A stretch of DNA of 42,827 nt from Spartobacteria bacterium. GTDB lineage: Bacteria > Verrucomicrobiota > Kiritimatiellia > CAIQIC01 > Lenti-01. Numbering within the stretch: position 1 is the stretch's first letter; the number at the start of each line of letters is the position of its first letter. A model generated the notes under the pieces. It did no database searches and had not been told where the DNA came from. It worked only from the letters and a program-made list of their open reading frames with translations. Location of the stretch: positions 1 to 42,827 of the forward strand of contig RZYG01000004.1 in the NCBI GenBank assembly GCA_009930415.1. Reading direction: 5' to 3'. The translations under genes and the position numbers were made by a program. Shown piece by piece: positions 34,253-42,827 of this stretch.

Positions 34253-34959
34253 GCGAGCAGGGCTTTCATTTCGCGCACGGCCTGGTCCATGCCGACCATC
34301 ACGGCGCGGGCCACGATGCTGTGGCCGATGTTGAGGACCTCCAGATGCGGCACGGTCCGGAGGAAGACCGGCAGATTGCCGTAGTTGAGGCCGTGGCCGG
34401 CGTTGATGCGCAGGCCGCGGGCGTGGCCGTATTCGGCGGCGGCGGCCAGCCGCCGCAGCTCCGTCGCCTGCGCGGGGCCGGACAGGTCGCAATATTTTCC
34501 GGTGTGCAGTTCGACGACGGGCGCGCCGAGGGCCACGGCCGCGTCGAGCTGCGCAGGATCGGGTTCGATGAACAGGCTGACTTCGATGCCCGCCGCTTTC
34601 AGCTGGGCGACGGTCGGTTTCAGGGCCGCGAACTGGCCGGCGGCGTCGAGGCCGCCTTCGGTGGTCAGCTCCTGCCGGCGTTCGGGCACGAGGCAGACTT
34701 CGGCGGGCCGGACGTCGAGCGCGATGGCCACGATCTCGGGGCTGTTGGCCATTTCGAGGTTGAGCGGGATCTTCAGCGCGCGGCGGAATTCGACGACGTC
34801 GGCGTCCTGGACGTGGCGGCGGTCTTCGCGCAGGTGGATGGTGATGCCGTCGGCGCCGGCGCGCTCGCAGAGGCGGGCGGCTTCCAGCGGCGCGGGATAG
34901 GTCGTGCCGCGCGCCTGCCGCAGCGTGGCGACGTGGTCGACGTTGACGCCCAGCTTCAT
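34249..34959 (-). CDS. pdxJ: Pyridoxine 5'-phosphate synthase
   Basis: A 236-aa TIM-barrel enzyme that closes the last step of the DXP-dependent vitamin B6 pathway. LGVNVDHVATLRQARGT, GADGITIHLREDRRHVQD, NLEMANSPEIVAIALDVRP, EVCLVPERRQELTTEGGLD, VSLFIEPD, and INAGHGLNYGN are the family signature. Its start overlaps the end of a 44-aa membrane peptide gene by two bases. It precedes nnr with a four-base overlap. Confidence 0.97.
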   Translation of the reverse strand: MKLGVNVDHVATLRQARGTTYPAPLEAARLCERAGADGITIHLREDRRHVQDADVVEFRRALKIPLNLEMANSPEIVAIALDVRPAEVCLVPERRQELTTEGGLDAAGQFAALKPTVAQLKAAGIEVSLFIEPDPAQLDAAVALGAPVVELHTGKYCDLSGPAQATELRRLAAAAEYGHARGLRINAGHGLNYGNLPVFLRTVPHLEVLNIGHSIVARAVMVGMDQAVREMKALLA

Positions 34960-35090
34960 GGCGCGGGGGCGGCGGGCTTCCGGGCCGTGGCCGCTTCGGC
35001 CTTGAAGAACAGCGCCAGGAGGGTCAACGCGACGTAGGCCGCCACCATGACAGCGGCGGTCTGGATCAGTTCGCTGAGGGCGAGGGTCAT
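34956..35090 (-). CDS. 44-aa membrane peptide
   Basis: A short frame between the ATPase gene and pdxJ, too small to show in long-ORF searches. It encodes 44 residues with one helix (VMVAAYVALTLLALFF) and an Ala/Pro/Lys tail. GGAG lies six bases before the ATG at 35090. Its stop (TGA) shares bases with the pdxJ ATG, so it would couple translation to pdxJ. Function unknown. Confidence 0.6.
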   Translation of the reverse strand: MTLALSELIQTAAVMVAAYVALTLLALFFKAEAATARKPAAPAP

Positions 35091-35103
35091 GGCGCGCTCC
35101 AAC

Positions 35104-36207
<1,104 letters not shown>

Positions 36208-36255
36208 GGAAAACTCCTCACGGCGGGCGCGCACAGGCCGCCCACATGGCTTTCG

Positions 36256-36285
36256 CTTGTAGCATCCCGCAAAAGGCCCTGTCAA
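36256..36285 (-). promoter_or_regulatory. Promoter of the MalK-like ATPase gene
   Basis: Minus strand TTGACA (36280-36285) and TACAAG (36256-36261), spacer 18 bp. It lies three bases from the left 20-bp direct repeat. Confidence 0.55.
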
Positions 36286-36288
36286 AAC

Positions 36289-36308
36289 AAACCCCGCTTG
36301 AATTGCCG
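36289..36308 (+). repeat. 20-bp direct repeat, left copy
   Basis: AAACCCCGCTTGAATTGCCG, repeated exactly at 42056-42075. The two copies flank a 5.7-kb segment that contains the lower-GC unit. It could be an att-like core, a target duplication, or a shared promoter element (TTGAAT inside). Confidence 0.85.
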
Positions 36309-36309
36309 A

Positions 36310-36600
36310 CCAATCCGCGCGCCCCGCAACCACAAGGAGATTCCCGAGGCCGAGGCGCGTTCAACGAGCGGCGGGGGATTTCAGGCGGGGGGACCCGAAG
36401 GGCGGCGGCACAAAAAACGAAAATGGCCGCCGTGCGGTTGCCCCCAGCGAGGGAGCGCAAGCGACCGAACGGGGATGGGTTTTCCCCCGGCCGATGATCC
36501 GCACTCGAAAAGGGGCGCCTCCGAAAGGGGGGCGCCAGGGGGAAAACCAAGGCGGGGGGAACCGCAGCCTCCCGCCTCCCCGCCGCGCCAAGATCAAACC
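36310..36600 (+). ncRNA. Possible structured RNA or conserved non-coding block
   Basis: Gene-free and rich in pairing potential. The perfect 11-bp arms GGTTTTCCCCC (36478-36488) and GGGGGAAAACC (36538-36548) enclose a hairpin of GGCGCC stems with a GAAA loop (36515-36536). CGGCGGGG (36369-36376) can pair with CCCCGCCG (36578-36585), closing most of the block. Short GAA and GCAA loops occur at CCCGAAGGG and GCGCAAGC. No start-stop frame looks coding. It could be a ncRNA, an intron-like element or just GC-rich structure. Confidence 0.3.
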
Positions 36601-36603
36601 CAC

Positions 36604-36651
36604 GGGCCGTCCCGACACCTCCCGACCTGTCGGGAGTGTGGTCGGGAGCCC
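36604..36651. repeat. Large nested hairpin
   Basis: Inner stem CTCCCGAC / GTCGGGAG (36619-36626, 36629-36636), outer stem TCCCGAC / GTCGGGA (36610-36616, 36641-36647), and GGGC / GCCC beyond. Four copies of the same 7-mer, so it can form one long stem or two cruciform hairpins. Directly followed by GGGGTACAATGG, which resembles a -10 box. From here to 36869 I see no gene; small stems CCCGCG/CGCGGG and GTAAG/CTTAC lie at 36733-36780. Confidence 0.6.
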
Positions 36652-36869
36652 GGGGTACAATGGCGCGCCCGCAGCCCCGCAGGAGACGTGACGGCGCGTC
36701 CGCGCTGGCGCGGCTCCTGGGCGCGCCCCATTCCCGCGAACCCACCCACGCGGGTAAGCGGACCGTAAGACCTACTTACAAGATGCTCCCGCTCCGAGAA
36801 GTTTTCCACACCGGGGAATACTCAGGAATATTTCTATATTACGGGACTGATTCCAGGGATGGATTCTCA

Positions 36870-37433
36870 TCATGGTGCGCCAAGTATTTCCAGGACATTG
36901 CCGGTGTTACGATCAATTTTAACGCGCGCGATATACTCAGGACCAGGATATGGGGGGCGCCCATCAACCATCCGATAAGGGAAAGGAAATGTGACAACAA
37001 CGATATTGTCTTTGTACTCAACTAGGGCGGTGCTCGTGTCCGCGATCTTCATCCCTTCTTTAGCCCGATCAAAAGCAATGCCAACAAAACGGCGCCGCTC
37101 TCCGTCAGCTACGGGGATGGTCTCTTTATGTTCTGACATGTTCATCAACACCTCATTGGTTGCATCGGGATAATTTGCGACCGCTTGACTACTTTCCTTA
37201 ATCTGGGCAACTGCTTCTTGCCGTAACTCCGACGCCAAGAATGATGACAATTCAACGACCTGCGTGACTTTTTCTCTTTCGTTTGTGATTTGGTCCATTT
37301 GCTTCGTCGTGATCTCAGACACGGGAGAATATTCCCGCTCCGGTTCTCGGTTATCGCTAGATGGCCGCCGTATCAACAGCAGTGCGCCGACAATCAAAAT
37401 CAACAATGCAACACATATGGAAAGATTCCTCAC
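36870..37433 (-). CDS. Membrane-anchored protein downstream of the giant secreted protein
   Basis: A 187-aa protein starting with GTG at 37433, overlapping the stop of the large gene (GTGA). It has one N-terminal helix (~6-22, ICVALLILIVGALLLI), a charged coiled middle and a C-terminal beta-rich region (residues ~115-187) ending IARVKIDRNTGNVLEILGAP, which recalls PepSY/YpmB-like strands with V-DxxTGxV. AT-richer than the flanking genes. By position it is a candidate partner or inhibitor of the upstream protein's C-terminal domain. Function unknown. Confidence 0.7.
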   Translation of the reverse strand: MRNLSICVALLILIVGALLLIRRPSSDNREPEREYSPVSEITTKQMDQITNEREKVTQVVELSSFLASELRQEAVAQIKESSQAVANYPDATNEVLMNMSEHKETIPVADGERRRFVGIAFDRAKEGMKIADTSTALVEYKDNIVVVTFPFPYRMVDGRPPYPGPEYIARVKIDRNTGNVLEILGAP

Positions 37434-40400
37434 GGCGTAGGCCTCCTTACGGGTGGAGTGATTGTATATATTTGCGCAGCGGAATTGATCGGGTGAGCCG
37501 CCGGGATTGAGCCACTTCCCGCCGGGGATTCTGTATAATCATAAGCATAACCAGGAATGCATATATCTGGACGTGCGCTCCAACTGTAGTCGAATGTTGG
37601 TGGCGGTCCGGGTCCTCCGCTAGGGCCCGCAGGACGCCCGAGACTCCTATAGGTCGTAGGCGTATGCGTATGAAACCAACCGACAGTATATGTCGGTTGA
37701 TCAAGAGGTGTTGGATCAGCAATACTGTCTAGTGGTCTAGGATTGGTCGCCGTATCCCATACGGCACCGACATCATTCGAAACAAAAGCGCCAACTGTGT
37801 GCGCCGTAATGCCGTAGGATCCTGATGATGTGTCGAGCGTGATGTAATAGCCCTCTTCCCTTCTTGAAGTGGGCGTTGTCGCGTTCTTTGTATCTGTCCA
37901 CGCCTGATCCATGCGTGAATGAACGCCTTGCCCTGCGAGAATGTCTGAATCGCTTGGAAACTGTGCCTCAACATCTTTTTCTTGGGAGACACATGTCACC
38001 CCGGCAATAGATGCACTGACACGCAAATCAAATTGCCCTGCGACTTTTGCTACTGCCTCAAATGACGGCTGCGGGCCTTGGTACAACTGATACCAAGTCG
38101 GGCTACCATCCCTTTTGATCTCGAAGGTGTATTCAGAAACGGATATCCCATTTGATGGAGTCACTACCGCCGTCAACGTGTTTGTTTCCATCAACGTCAG
38201 CAAGGTATTCTCAACATCCAACTCCACCTTAATGACGGATATTTGGATGACATCCACGCAATCGGACTGTTCAGAATACCTCCACGAGATGTTGTTGTTG
38301 CCTGGTGCGATGCCTTCCAAGTAGAGATTCGTGCCGCTGAATCCATTCAGCGGACAGATGAACTGCGTCAGGGCTGTTCCTCCGGCCGGTTCCGGGAATA
38401 TGCGAACCAGCGAGGAATCCCATGACAAAACCAGATTGCCTGGCGAGCCAGAAGGCCCGAAGGCCTCCAGAGCCAATGCCGTGCGGGAAGCATTGGTTTG
38501 GGCGGAGATGTCGGCGATGAAACCACCGGGAGAAACTTCGTCTAGTTCGGCCACGCCGTTGAGGGAGGCATTCACGCCGAACACGTGGAGGGGAACGTTC
38601 GTCACGCAGTCGGACAGGCCAACGACGGAAAACGATGCTTGTCCGGTCCCGCAGCCGTCGCCCTCCAAATAGATGGTTCTCGCAAGCTGGGAGTTGGTGA
38701 ACACGGTTTCACCCAAGGCAATCGGCACGCCGCCGGTAGGCGACCAAAATGCAACTGCGCGGGACAGCGACAGCTGCATTAATCCATTCCATTCTCCCGG
38801 CTGGGTTTGCTCCAATTGCAGGGCTTGCCGCGCGGCCTCTGGATGGAGCGCCCGATCTGCAAGCGGAGCATCCACGCCGACATCGGCCTTGAGCACGGTG
38901 GCATTGGCGCTGTCGTGCACCGGAATTCTCTCCCCTATAACGGTAACGGAAGCAGCCTGCATTCCGCTGTGCAGAATTCCTTGCGCATAGAAAATCAGAG
39001 GAGCTTCCGCCGCCGGATACACCGTGCCATCGGAAACGACGTTGCCGCTGCTCGCTGCGTCATAAAGCGTCAGATGGGACGTGTCATAGGTTATGATGAC
39101 GTTGGTTAGGTATTCTCCGCCTGAAATGTCCTTGATTTGGATCTGTCGCCTCTCCGCATTCGGGTGGGCGCTCTTGTCGGCCAGCATAAAGCCAACGCTT
39201 TCCTCTGATTCTTCCGGCACGTTAGCATCGAGATCGACTGCGGTTGAAGAATGGTTGAACAGAATGTCCGCCCCATACTCCGGATCCGTTTCATTTGGCC
39301 AGGTTGTTTTGCCGTCAATGATATAGAAAACAAAGTTAGTTTCTTCACCCGGCACGATGCAGTAAACGCGGTTGGTGGGGGGACCATCCGGGTTCAGCCG
39401 GAAAAAGGGCACGGTACAATCCACGTCGAAAGCTTCTTCCATGTAGCCATACTCGATAATATGTACGATAATCGGTTGGCTGTCGGGCCGAGTAACGACG
39501 CCGTATGGCAGCGTCCTCCCGTAGCCGATGTCCCCTTCAATGATTTCGCTGTTCGGATCCTGCCCTGCCCACAGGTAGGGGCGCGGGTCCACGTCCTCCG
39601 CATCAAAGGGATTCGTCAGGTTGCACACTTCATCGGCATTGGGTATCCCATCGCCATCGCTGTCTTCATTTCCGTCGGGCATGGCATTTTCATCGCTGTC
39701 GGTCGATAATGGATTCAGGCCCCCTCCCAGCTCCCATCCGTCCGGCATCCCGTCGTCGTCCGTGTCATGATCGAGAGGATTGCTTCCATTGCTAATTTCA
39801 TCGGCGTCATTACCTCTTGGCGGCAAATCCTCATCCCATGGGAATGCATCTCCATCCGTATCCGTTTTGTTGGCGTCCGTCCCATGGATCGCCTCGCTGC
39901 CATCATCCAAGCCGTCCCCGTCGGTGTCCGGTTCATCCAGGCGGCTGCCGCCACTTTCGGGATAGATTCCCCCGGAAATCTCCTGGGCGTTGGATAGACC
40001 ATCTCCGTCCAGATCCAGATAATCGCCCTGCGTATGGGGTGGCCACGATGCGACCGGCACGTTCTTCCAATCGCCGGCATGGTCCGAATCATATCCCACC
40101 CATGTCCGCCGGATCACATTGGTAAGCTTGGGGCGAACGATGGGCAATTCCGCCCCGAAGCCGTCCAGCGAGAATCCGAATTCATTCGTAAACCCATACA
40201 TCAGAGCATCCGCAACGAAAGCGGAAGGAGCGGGCGCTACCAGCCGGATGCCAAATACGGTCGGCGGATTGTAATAACTGTCCGGCATCAACAATGCCGC
40301 CTCAAAATCCCCATTGGTCCCGACGACAAGAAAATCCCCCGACGCCAGGGAGACTCCGGCTGGGAAGGTGAAAACATTGGTCCATCCCGCAGGCCTGGCC

Positions 40401-41617
40401 GTTTGGAGTCGAAACCCGGCCAGCGACTTTGTGCTCGGCCCGGCATTGAACAACTCAACCCATTCCCCGGGATTCGCCGGGAGATTGTGTATCGGCAACG
40501 CCGCGTTTATGACGATACCGAAAAAGTCGCCGCCATCCAGCGGATCGGTGTCCATGGCGATTTCCCGGCCGTCCGCGTGCCCGTCCCCGTCCGTATCGGC
40601 CACGCCGGGATCGGTACGATACAGGAAAATCTCCGTGCCATCGGTCAACCCGTCACTGTCGCCATCCGCTCGTTTGGCCGTTGCATAATAGCGCGCCCGG
40701 GCGTTGCTGGCGACATTCGCGTCCTCCCACGTTCCCACTCCGTTGGTCAAAGTCAGGTGAGTCGTCCGGCTTTCCCATGCGCTCTCGATCCCGTTGTATG
40801 GCGGCGAAACCGGATACCAAACCGCATTGGTGTCCGTCACCACGTTGGATTGCTCGTTGGTATAGGTGACAACCACCGTCGCCGATGTGTGCAAAACGGT
40901 GTAGGAATAGATTTCGGCAGCATCTGTCCCGTTGCTCACCGTCAGCCGCATGTTACCATTGGTCAGGTTTCGCATGTCCGCAAAGCCGAATTCGCTTGCG
41001 CCCAGGCTGCGCAAGACCATCCCGCCGGACTTATTCGACTTGGCGGATAGAGCCTTCGTGAACTCCTCCACGCGGCTTTCGGTGTAAAGGTACGGCTCGA
41101 CATCTTCGGCGGGCAGCAAGTCCAGTTGCAGGGTCACGCGGGCCGGGTCGGCGTCCTCGGGCCAGTAGCGGATTGACTTGTCGGCAGGGATGGACGCAAT
41201 CAACTTGCCTTCGGCATTGTAAACTAGCGTTTCGCGCGTCTTCGGGTCCAAGGCCAACGAAAGCGGATAGATCGCCACGCTGTTCTTGTCCTCGCCCAAA
41301 AGCTCATCCAGGAACTTTTCGTCGAAGTTTTCGGCGGCGAACGGCACCACCGGCGGGAACATCGGTTGAAGCCAGGAAACACCCGGCGGCGTCATGCGAT
41401 TGAACGCCCGGCGCTGGAGTTCGGCGCCTTCCGCCAGATCCTGCACGTCCAGCGCTTCGTGCGCCATGAAGTCGGCGTACCGGTCGGCATCAACCGCAAC
41501 AGGCTTGGCATTGAAGGGTCGATCATCGGAGCTTGCCCGGCACCAAGACGTCAGAAGAAGCGTTGCCACGCCTATCCATCTTATCGCATGCCTGCCCCGC
41601 TTCATTGCCATCACCAT
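37430..41617 (-). CDS. Giant secreted protein with TSP3 repeats, lamin-tail domain and C-terminal JAMM/JAB-like motif
   Basis: About 1,395 aa. Signal peptide (1-31, ending WCRA); unrecognised ~30-310; a first TSP3-like Ca-binding block (~316-365, DGDSDGLTDGTE, DTDGDGHADGRE); a lamin-tail-like domain (~366-440, NPGEWVELFNAGP, LAGFRLQ); a second TSP3 block (~529-676, many DxDxDGxxD); then beta-rich sequence with three diverged repeats (LADKSAHPNAERRQIQI, LADRALHPEAARQALQL, ISAQTNASRTALAL), and a C-terminus with VGWFHTHTP (H1316, H1318) and later YSWSARPDICIPGYAYD (D1343/D1351), like JAMM peptidase or DUF4329 domains of toxins. Start at 41617 rests on AAGGAG four bases upstream; a TTG at 41644 is less likely. 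Lower GC than neighbours. Confidence 0.75.
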   Translation of the reverse strand: MVMAMKRGRHAIRWIGVATLLLTSWCRASSDDRPFNAKPVAVDADRYADFMAHEALDVQDLAEGAELQRRAFNRMTPPGVSWLQPMFPPVVPFAAENFDEKFLDELLGEDKNSVAIYPLSLALDPKTRETLVYNAEGKLIASIPADKSIRYWPEDADPARVTLQLDLLPAEDVEPYLYTESRVEEFTKALSAKSNKSGGMVLRSLGASEFGFADMRNLTNGNMRLTVSNGTDAAEIYSYTVLHTSATVVVTYTNEQSNVVTDTNAVWYPVSPPYNGIESAWESRTTHLTLTNGVGTWEDANVASNARARYYATAKRADGDSDGLTDGTEIFLYRTDPGVADTDGDGHADGREIAMDTDPLDGGDFFGIVINAALPIHNLPANPGEWVELFNAGPSTKSLAGFRLQTARPAGWTNVFTFPAGVSLASGDFLVVGTNGDFEAALLMPDSYYNPPTVFGIRLVAPAPSAFVADALMYGFTNEFGFSLDGFGAELPIVRPKLTNVIRRTWVGYDSDHAGDWKNVPVASWPPHTQGDYLDLDGDGLSNAQEISGGIYPESGGSRLDEPDTDGDGLDDGSEAIHGTDANKTDTDGDAFPWDEDLPPRGNDADEISNGSNPLDHDTDDDGMPDGWELGGGLNPLSTDSDENAMPDGNEDSDGDGIPNADEVCNLTNPFDAEDVDPRPYLWAGQDPNSEIIEGDIGYGRTLPYGVVTRPDSQPIIVHIIEYGYMEEAFDVDCTVPFFRLNPDGPPTNRVYCIVPGEETNFVFYIIDGKTTWPNETDPEYGADILFNHSSTAVDLDANVPEESEESVGFMLADKSAHPNAERRQIQIKDISGGEYLTNVIITYDTSHLTLYDAASSGNVVSDGTVYPAAEAPLIFYAQGILHSGMQAASVTVIGERIPVHDSANATVLKADVGVDAPLADRALHPEAARQALQLEQTQPGEWNGLMQLSLSRAVAFWSPTGGVPIALGETVFTNSQLARTIYLEGDGCGTGQASFSVVGLSDCVTNVPLHVFGVNASLNGVAELDEVSPGGFIADISAQTNASRTALALEAFGPSGSPGNLVLSWDSSLVRIFPEPAGGTALTQFICPLNGFSGTNLYLEGIAPGNNNISWRYSEQSDCVDVIQISVIKVELDVENTLLTLMETNTLTAVVTPSNGISVSEYTFEIKRDGSPTWYQLYQGPQPSFEAVAKVAGQFDLRVSASIAGVTCVSQEKDVEAQFPSDSDILAGQGVHSRMDQAWTDTKNATTPTSRREEGYYITLDTSSGSYGITAHTVGAFVSNDVGAVWDTATNPRPLDSIADPTPLDQPTYTVGWFHTHTPTTYRSLGRPAGPSGGPGPPPTFDYSWSARPDICIPGYAYDYTESPAGSGSIPAAHPINSAAQIYTITPPVRRPTP

Positions 41618-41762
41618 GCGACTCCTTTTCAGCGCGATACGCAACCCATAATATCGATTGTCGCATCAATCTTATGGCTAATCTTATCCAGGGCAGAAAC
41701 GGAGGCCAAGAACAATGACCGCATTTTGAGTTCAGCCGGGATGAAAGGGCACTATCGGGAGC
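41618..41762. promoter_or_regulatory. Divergent control region of the low-GC unit
   Basis: 145 AT-rich bases between the giant gene and the XRE gene. GATTG-TCGCAT-CAATC (41656-41671) is an inverted repeat, and AATCTTAT occurs twice (41668-41675 and 41680-41687), both possible operators for the XRE protein. No clean -35/-10 pair on either strand. Confidence 0.35.
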
Positions 41763-42020
41763 ATGAGGAAGTCCACGCACTCGCCCGAATATGCCGAGGT
41801 GCTGAAAACGCTGCTTTCCATGCGAAAAGCGGCGGGCTTGACTCAACGCGGACTTGCCGCGAAATTGAGGCGAGAACAATCCTTCGTTTGGCGCATTGAA
41901 AAGGGCGAACGACGGCTCGACGTAGTGGAATTCCATTGGGTCTGCAATGCCCTGGGATTCAATTCGGTCGATCAATTTTCTCGCTTGGCGAAGCTCTTCG
42001 GGCCAAGCAATTTCAAGTAG
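41763..42020 (+). CDS. XRE-family helix-turn-helix regulator
   Basis: An 85-aa DNA-binding protein. The HTH_3 fold is at ~14-70: LKTLLSMRKAAGLTQRGLAAKLRREQSFVWRIEKGERRLDVVEF, where QRGLAAKL and SFVWRIEKGER correspond to the recognition turn. It is divergent from the giant secreted protein and lies inside the 20-bp-repeat interval, so it likely controls that unit. GGGAG lies three bases before the ATG. Its small size and lack of a sensor domain resemble regulators carried by mobile elements or toxin-antitoxin loci. Confidence 0.9.
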   Translation: MRKSTHSPEYAEVLKTLLSMRKAAGLTQRGLAAKLRREQSFVWRIEKGERRLDVVEFHWVCNALGFNSVDQFSRLAKLFGPSNFK

Positions 42021-42055
42021 TTTCTCCTTTCTTCAGCCTCGCGGGCTCGGCTTCG

Positions 42056-42075
42056 AAACCCCGCTTGAATTGCCG
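42056..42075 (+). repeat. 20-bp direct repeat, right copy
   Basis: Exact match of the 20 bases at 36289-36308. It lies 24 bases before the glycosyltransferase ATG; TTGAAT (42065-42070) in the repeat could serve as that gene's -35, with CATACT 17 bp downstream. Confidence 0.85.
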
Positions 42076-42099
42076 GGGCGGTTGCGCCATACTGCGCGC

Positions 42100-42827
42100 A
42101 TGACAACTTCTTCTCCCGCGAGCCTCTCGGTCGTCATTCCCGTCTTCAACGAAGAGCCGAACGTCGCCGCCCTGGCGCAGAAGCTCCACGCGGCCATTTC
42201 GGGCATCGGCCGCGCCTACGAAATCATCCTCGTGGACGACGGCTCGCGCGACGGCACCTGGGACCACCTGAAGGCCGCCTGCGCGGCCTATCCGCATTTC
42301 CGGCTGATCCGCTTCCGCCGCAACTTCGGCCAGACCGCGGCGATGTCCGCGGGCATCGACGCCGCGCAGAACGACGTGATCGTGACGCTGGACGCCGACC
42401 TGCAGAACGATCCGGCCGACATCCCCCGCCTGCTGGAGGAGATGGAAAAGAACGACTACGCCGTGGTGTCCGGCTGGCGCAAGGACCGCAAGGATCCGTT
42501 CCTCAACCGCCGCCTGCCCTCGATGATCGCCAACGGGCTGATCTCGAACATCACCGGCGTGAAGCTGCACGACTACGGCTGCACGCTGAAGGCCTACCGC
42601 CGCGACGTCCTGCAAGGCGTGCGGCTCTACGGCGAAATGCACCGGTTCATCCCGGCGCTGTGCTCGTGGGTCGGCGGGGACATCGCCGAAGTGGTCGTGA
42701 CGCACCACCCGCGCCTGGCGGGCAAATCCAAGTACGGCATCGGGCGCACGTTTCGGGTGATTCTCGACCTGCTGACGGTGAAGTTCCTGCTGCGGTTCAC
42801 GGGCGGGCCGATGCAGCTGTTCGGCAA
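42100..42827 (+). CDS. Dolichol-phosphate-mannose synthase-like glycosyltransferase (partial)
   Basis: The first 242 residues of a family 2 glycosyltransferase running off the right end. LSVVIPVFNEEPNVAALAQKL, EIILVDDGSRDGTWDHL, RFRRNFGQTAAMSAGIDAA and DVIVTLDADLQNDPADIPRLLEEM give the GT-A fold with DxD-type DAD. DYGCTLKAYRRDVL, YGEMHRFIPAL and KYGIGRTFRVILDLLTVKF match the polyprenyl-phosphate glycosyltransferase group (GtrB/ArnC/Dpm1), which have C-terminal membrane helices, here just beginning. Likely transfers a sugar to undecaprenyl phosphate. Confidence 0.93.
   Translation, partial: MTTSSPASLSVVIPVFNEEPNVAALAQKLHAAISGIGRAYEIILVDDGSRDGTWDHLKAACAAYPHFRLIRFRRNFGQTAAMSAGIDAAQNDVIVTLDADLQNDPADIPRLLEEMEKNDYAVVSGWRKDRKDPFLNRRLPSMIANGLISNITGVKLHDYGCTLKAYRRDVLQGVRLYGEMHRFIPALCSWVGGDIAEVVVTHHPRLAGKSKYGIGRTFRVILDLLTVKFLLRFTGGPMQLFG

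Noticed and set aside
36246-36809. Several 60-100-aa frames in the gap after the ATPase gene
   Set aside because: Arg/Gly/Pro-rich in all frames, span hairpins and the direct repeat, no ribosome sites; treated as non-coding.

Overview
This is a GC-rich (coding bias towards G/C at third positions) chromosomal segment of a Gram-negative bacterium. Lipid A genes (lpxI, lpxB), an OmpA-like protein, several lipoproteins and a TatT-type TRAP transporter point to an outer membrane. The mix of Ala/Glu/Lys coiled-coil proteins, thrombospondin-type-3/lamin-tail giant secreted protein, orphan type-IV-pilin-like gene and paired intergenic hairpin repeats suggests an uncultured member of the PVC superphylum (Kiritimatiellota/Verrucomicrobiota-like). 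That placement is an inference from style of gene content, not a measured phylogeny.

Layout. 0.1-9.2 kb: a cupin protein, then leuS, an OmpA-domain membrane protein, ettA, an unrecognised secreted protein, a second cupin, and a TPM-LemA pair. 9.2-17.9 kb: a repeat element, rarA, three related coiled-coil surface proteins in a row, manC (GDP-mannose synthesis) and a rubredoxin that ends at a clear terminator. 17.9-18.5 kb: a gene-free stretch with a dif-like AT-rich palindrome, several paired hairpins and the terminator of the opposite operon. 18.5-23.0 kb (minus): ParB-like protein, TatT lipoprotein and a complete TRAP transporter (DctP, DctQ, DctM). 23.2-27.7 kb (plus): thioesterase, pilin-like protein, pyrH, frr, M23 peptidase, then a coiled-coil membrane protein translationally linked to a 40-aa membrane peptide and a 52-aa lipoprotein. 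27.7-36.2 kb (minus): a 31-bp-period palindrome array, lpxB, a Gfo/Idh oxidoreductase, lpxI, a membrane hydrolase-like protein, a thioredoxin-fold protein without its cysteines, nnr (NAD(P)HX repair), pdxJ, a 44-aa membrane peptide and a MalK/UgpC-type ATPase. 36.2-42.1 kb: a gene-poor structured block followed by a visibly lower-GC unit: a small membrane-anchored protein, a ~1,395-aa secreted protein ending in a JAMM/JAB-like motif, and a divergent XRE regulator. A perfect 20-bp direct repeat lies on either side of this region. The window ends inside a dolichol-phosphate-mannose-synthase-like glycosyltransferase.

Most genes are ordinary housekeeping or envelope functions. The parts that look new are: the three-gene coiled-coil family sharing a C-terminal PEWMQPV(Q/E)F motif and an N-terminal domain; the 20-bp-repeat-bounded unit with a JAMM-like secreted giant; a family of paired hairpins whose stems differ but whose loops stay close to CTCNGT; the ACGT palindrome array; and the dif-like site. 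No rRNA, tRNA, CRISPR array or transposase was seen.
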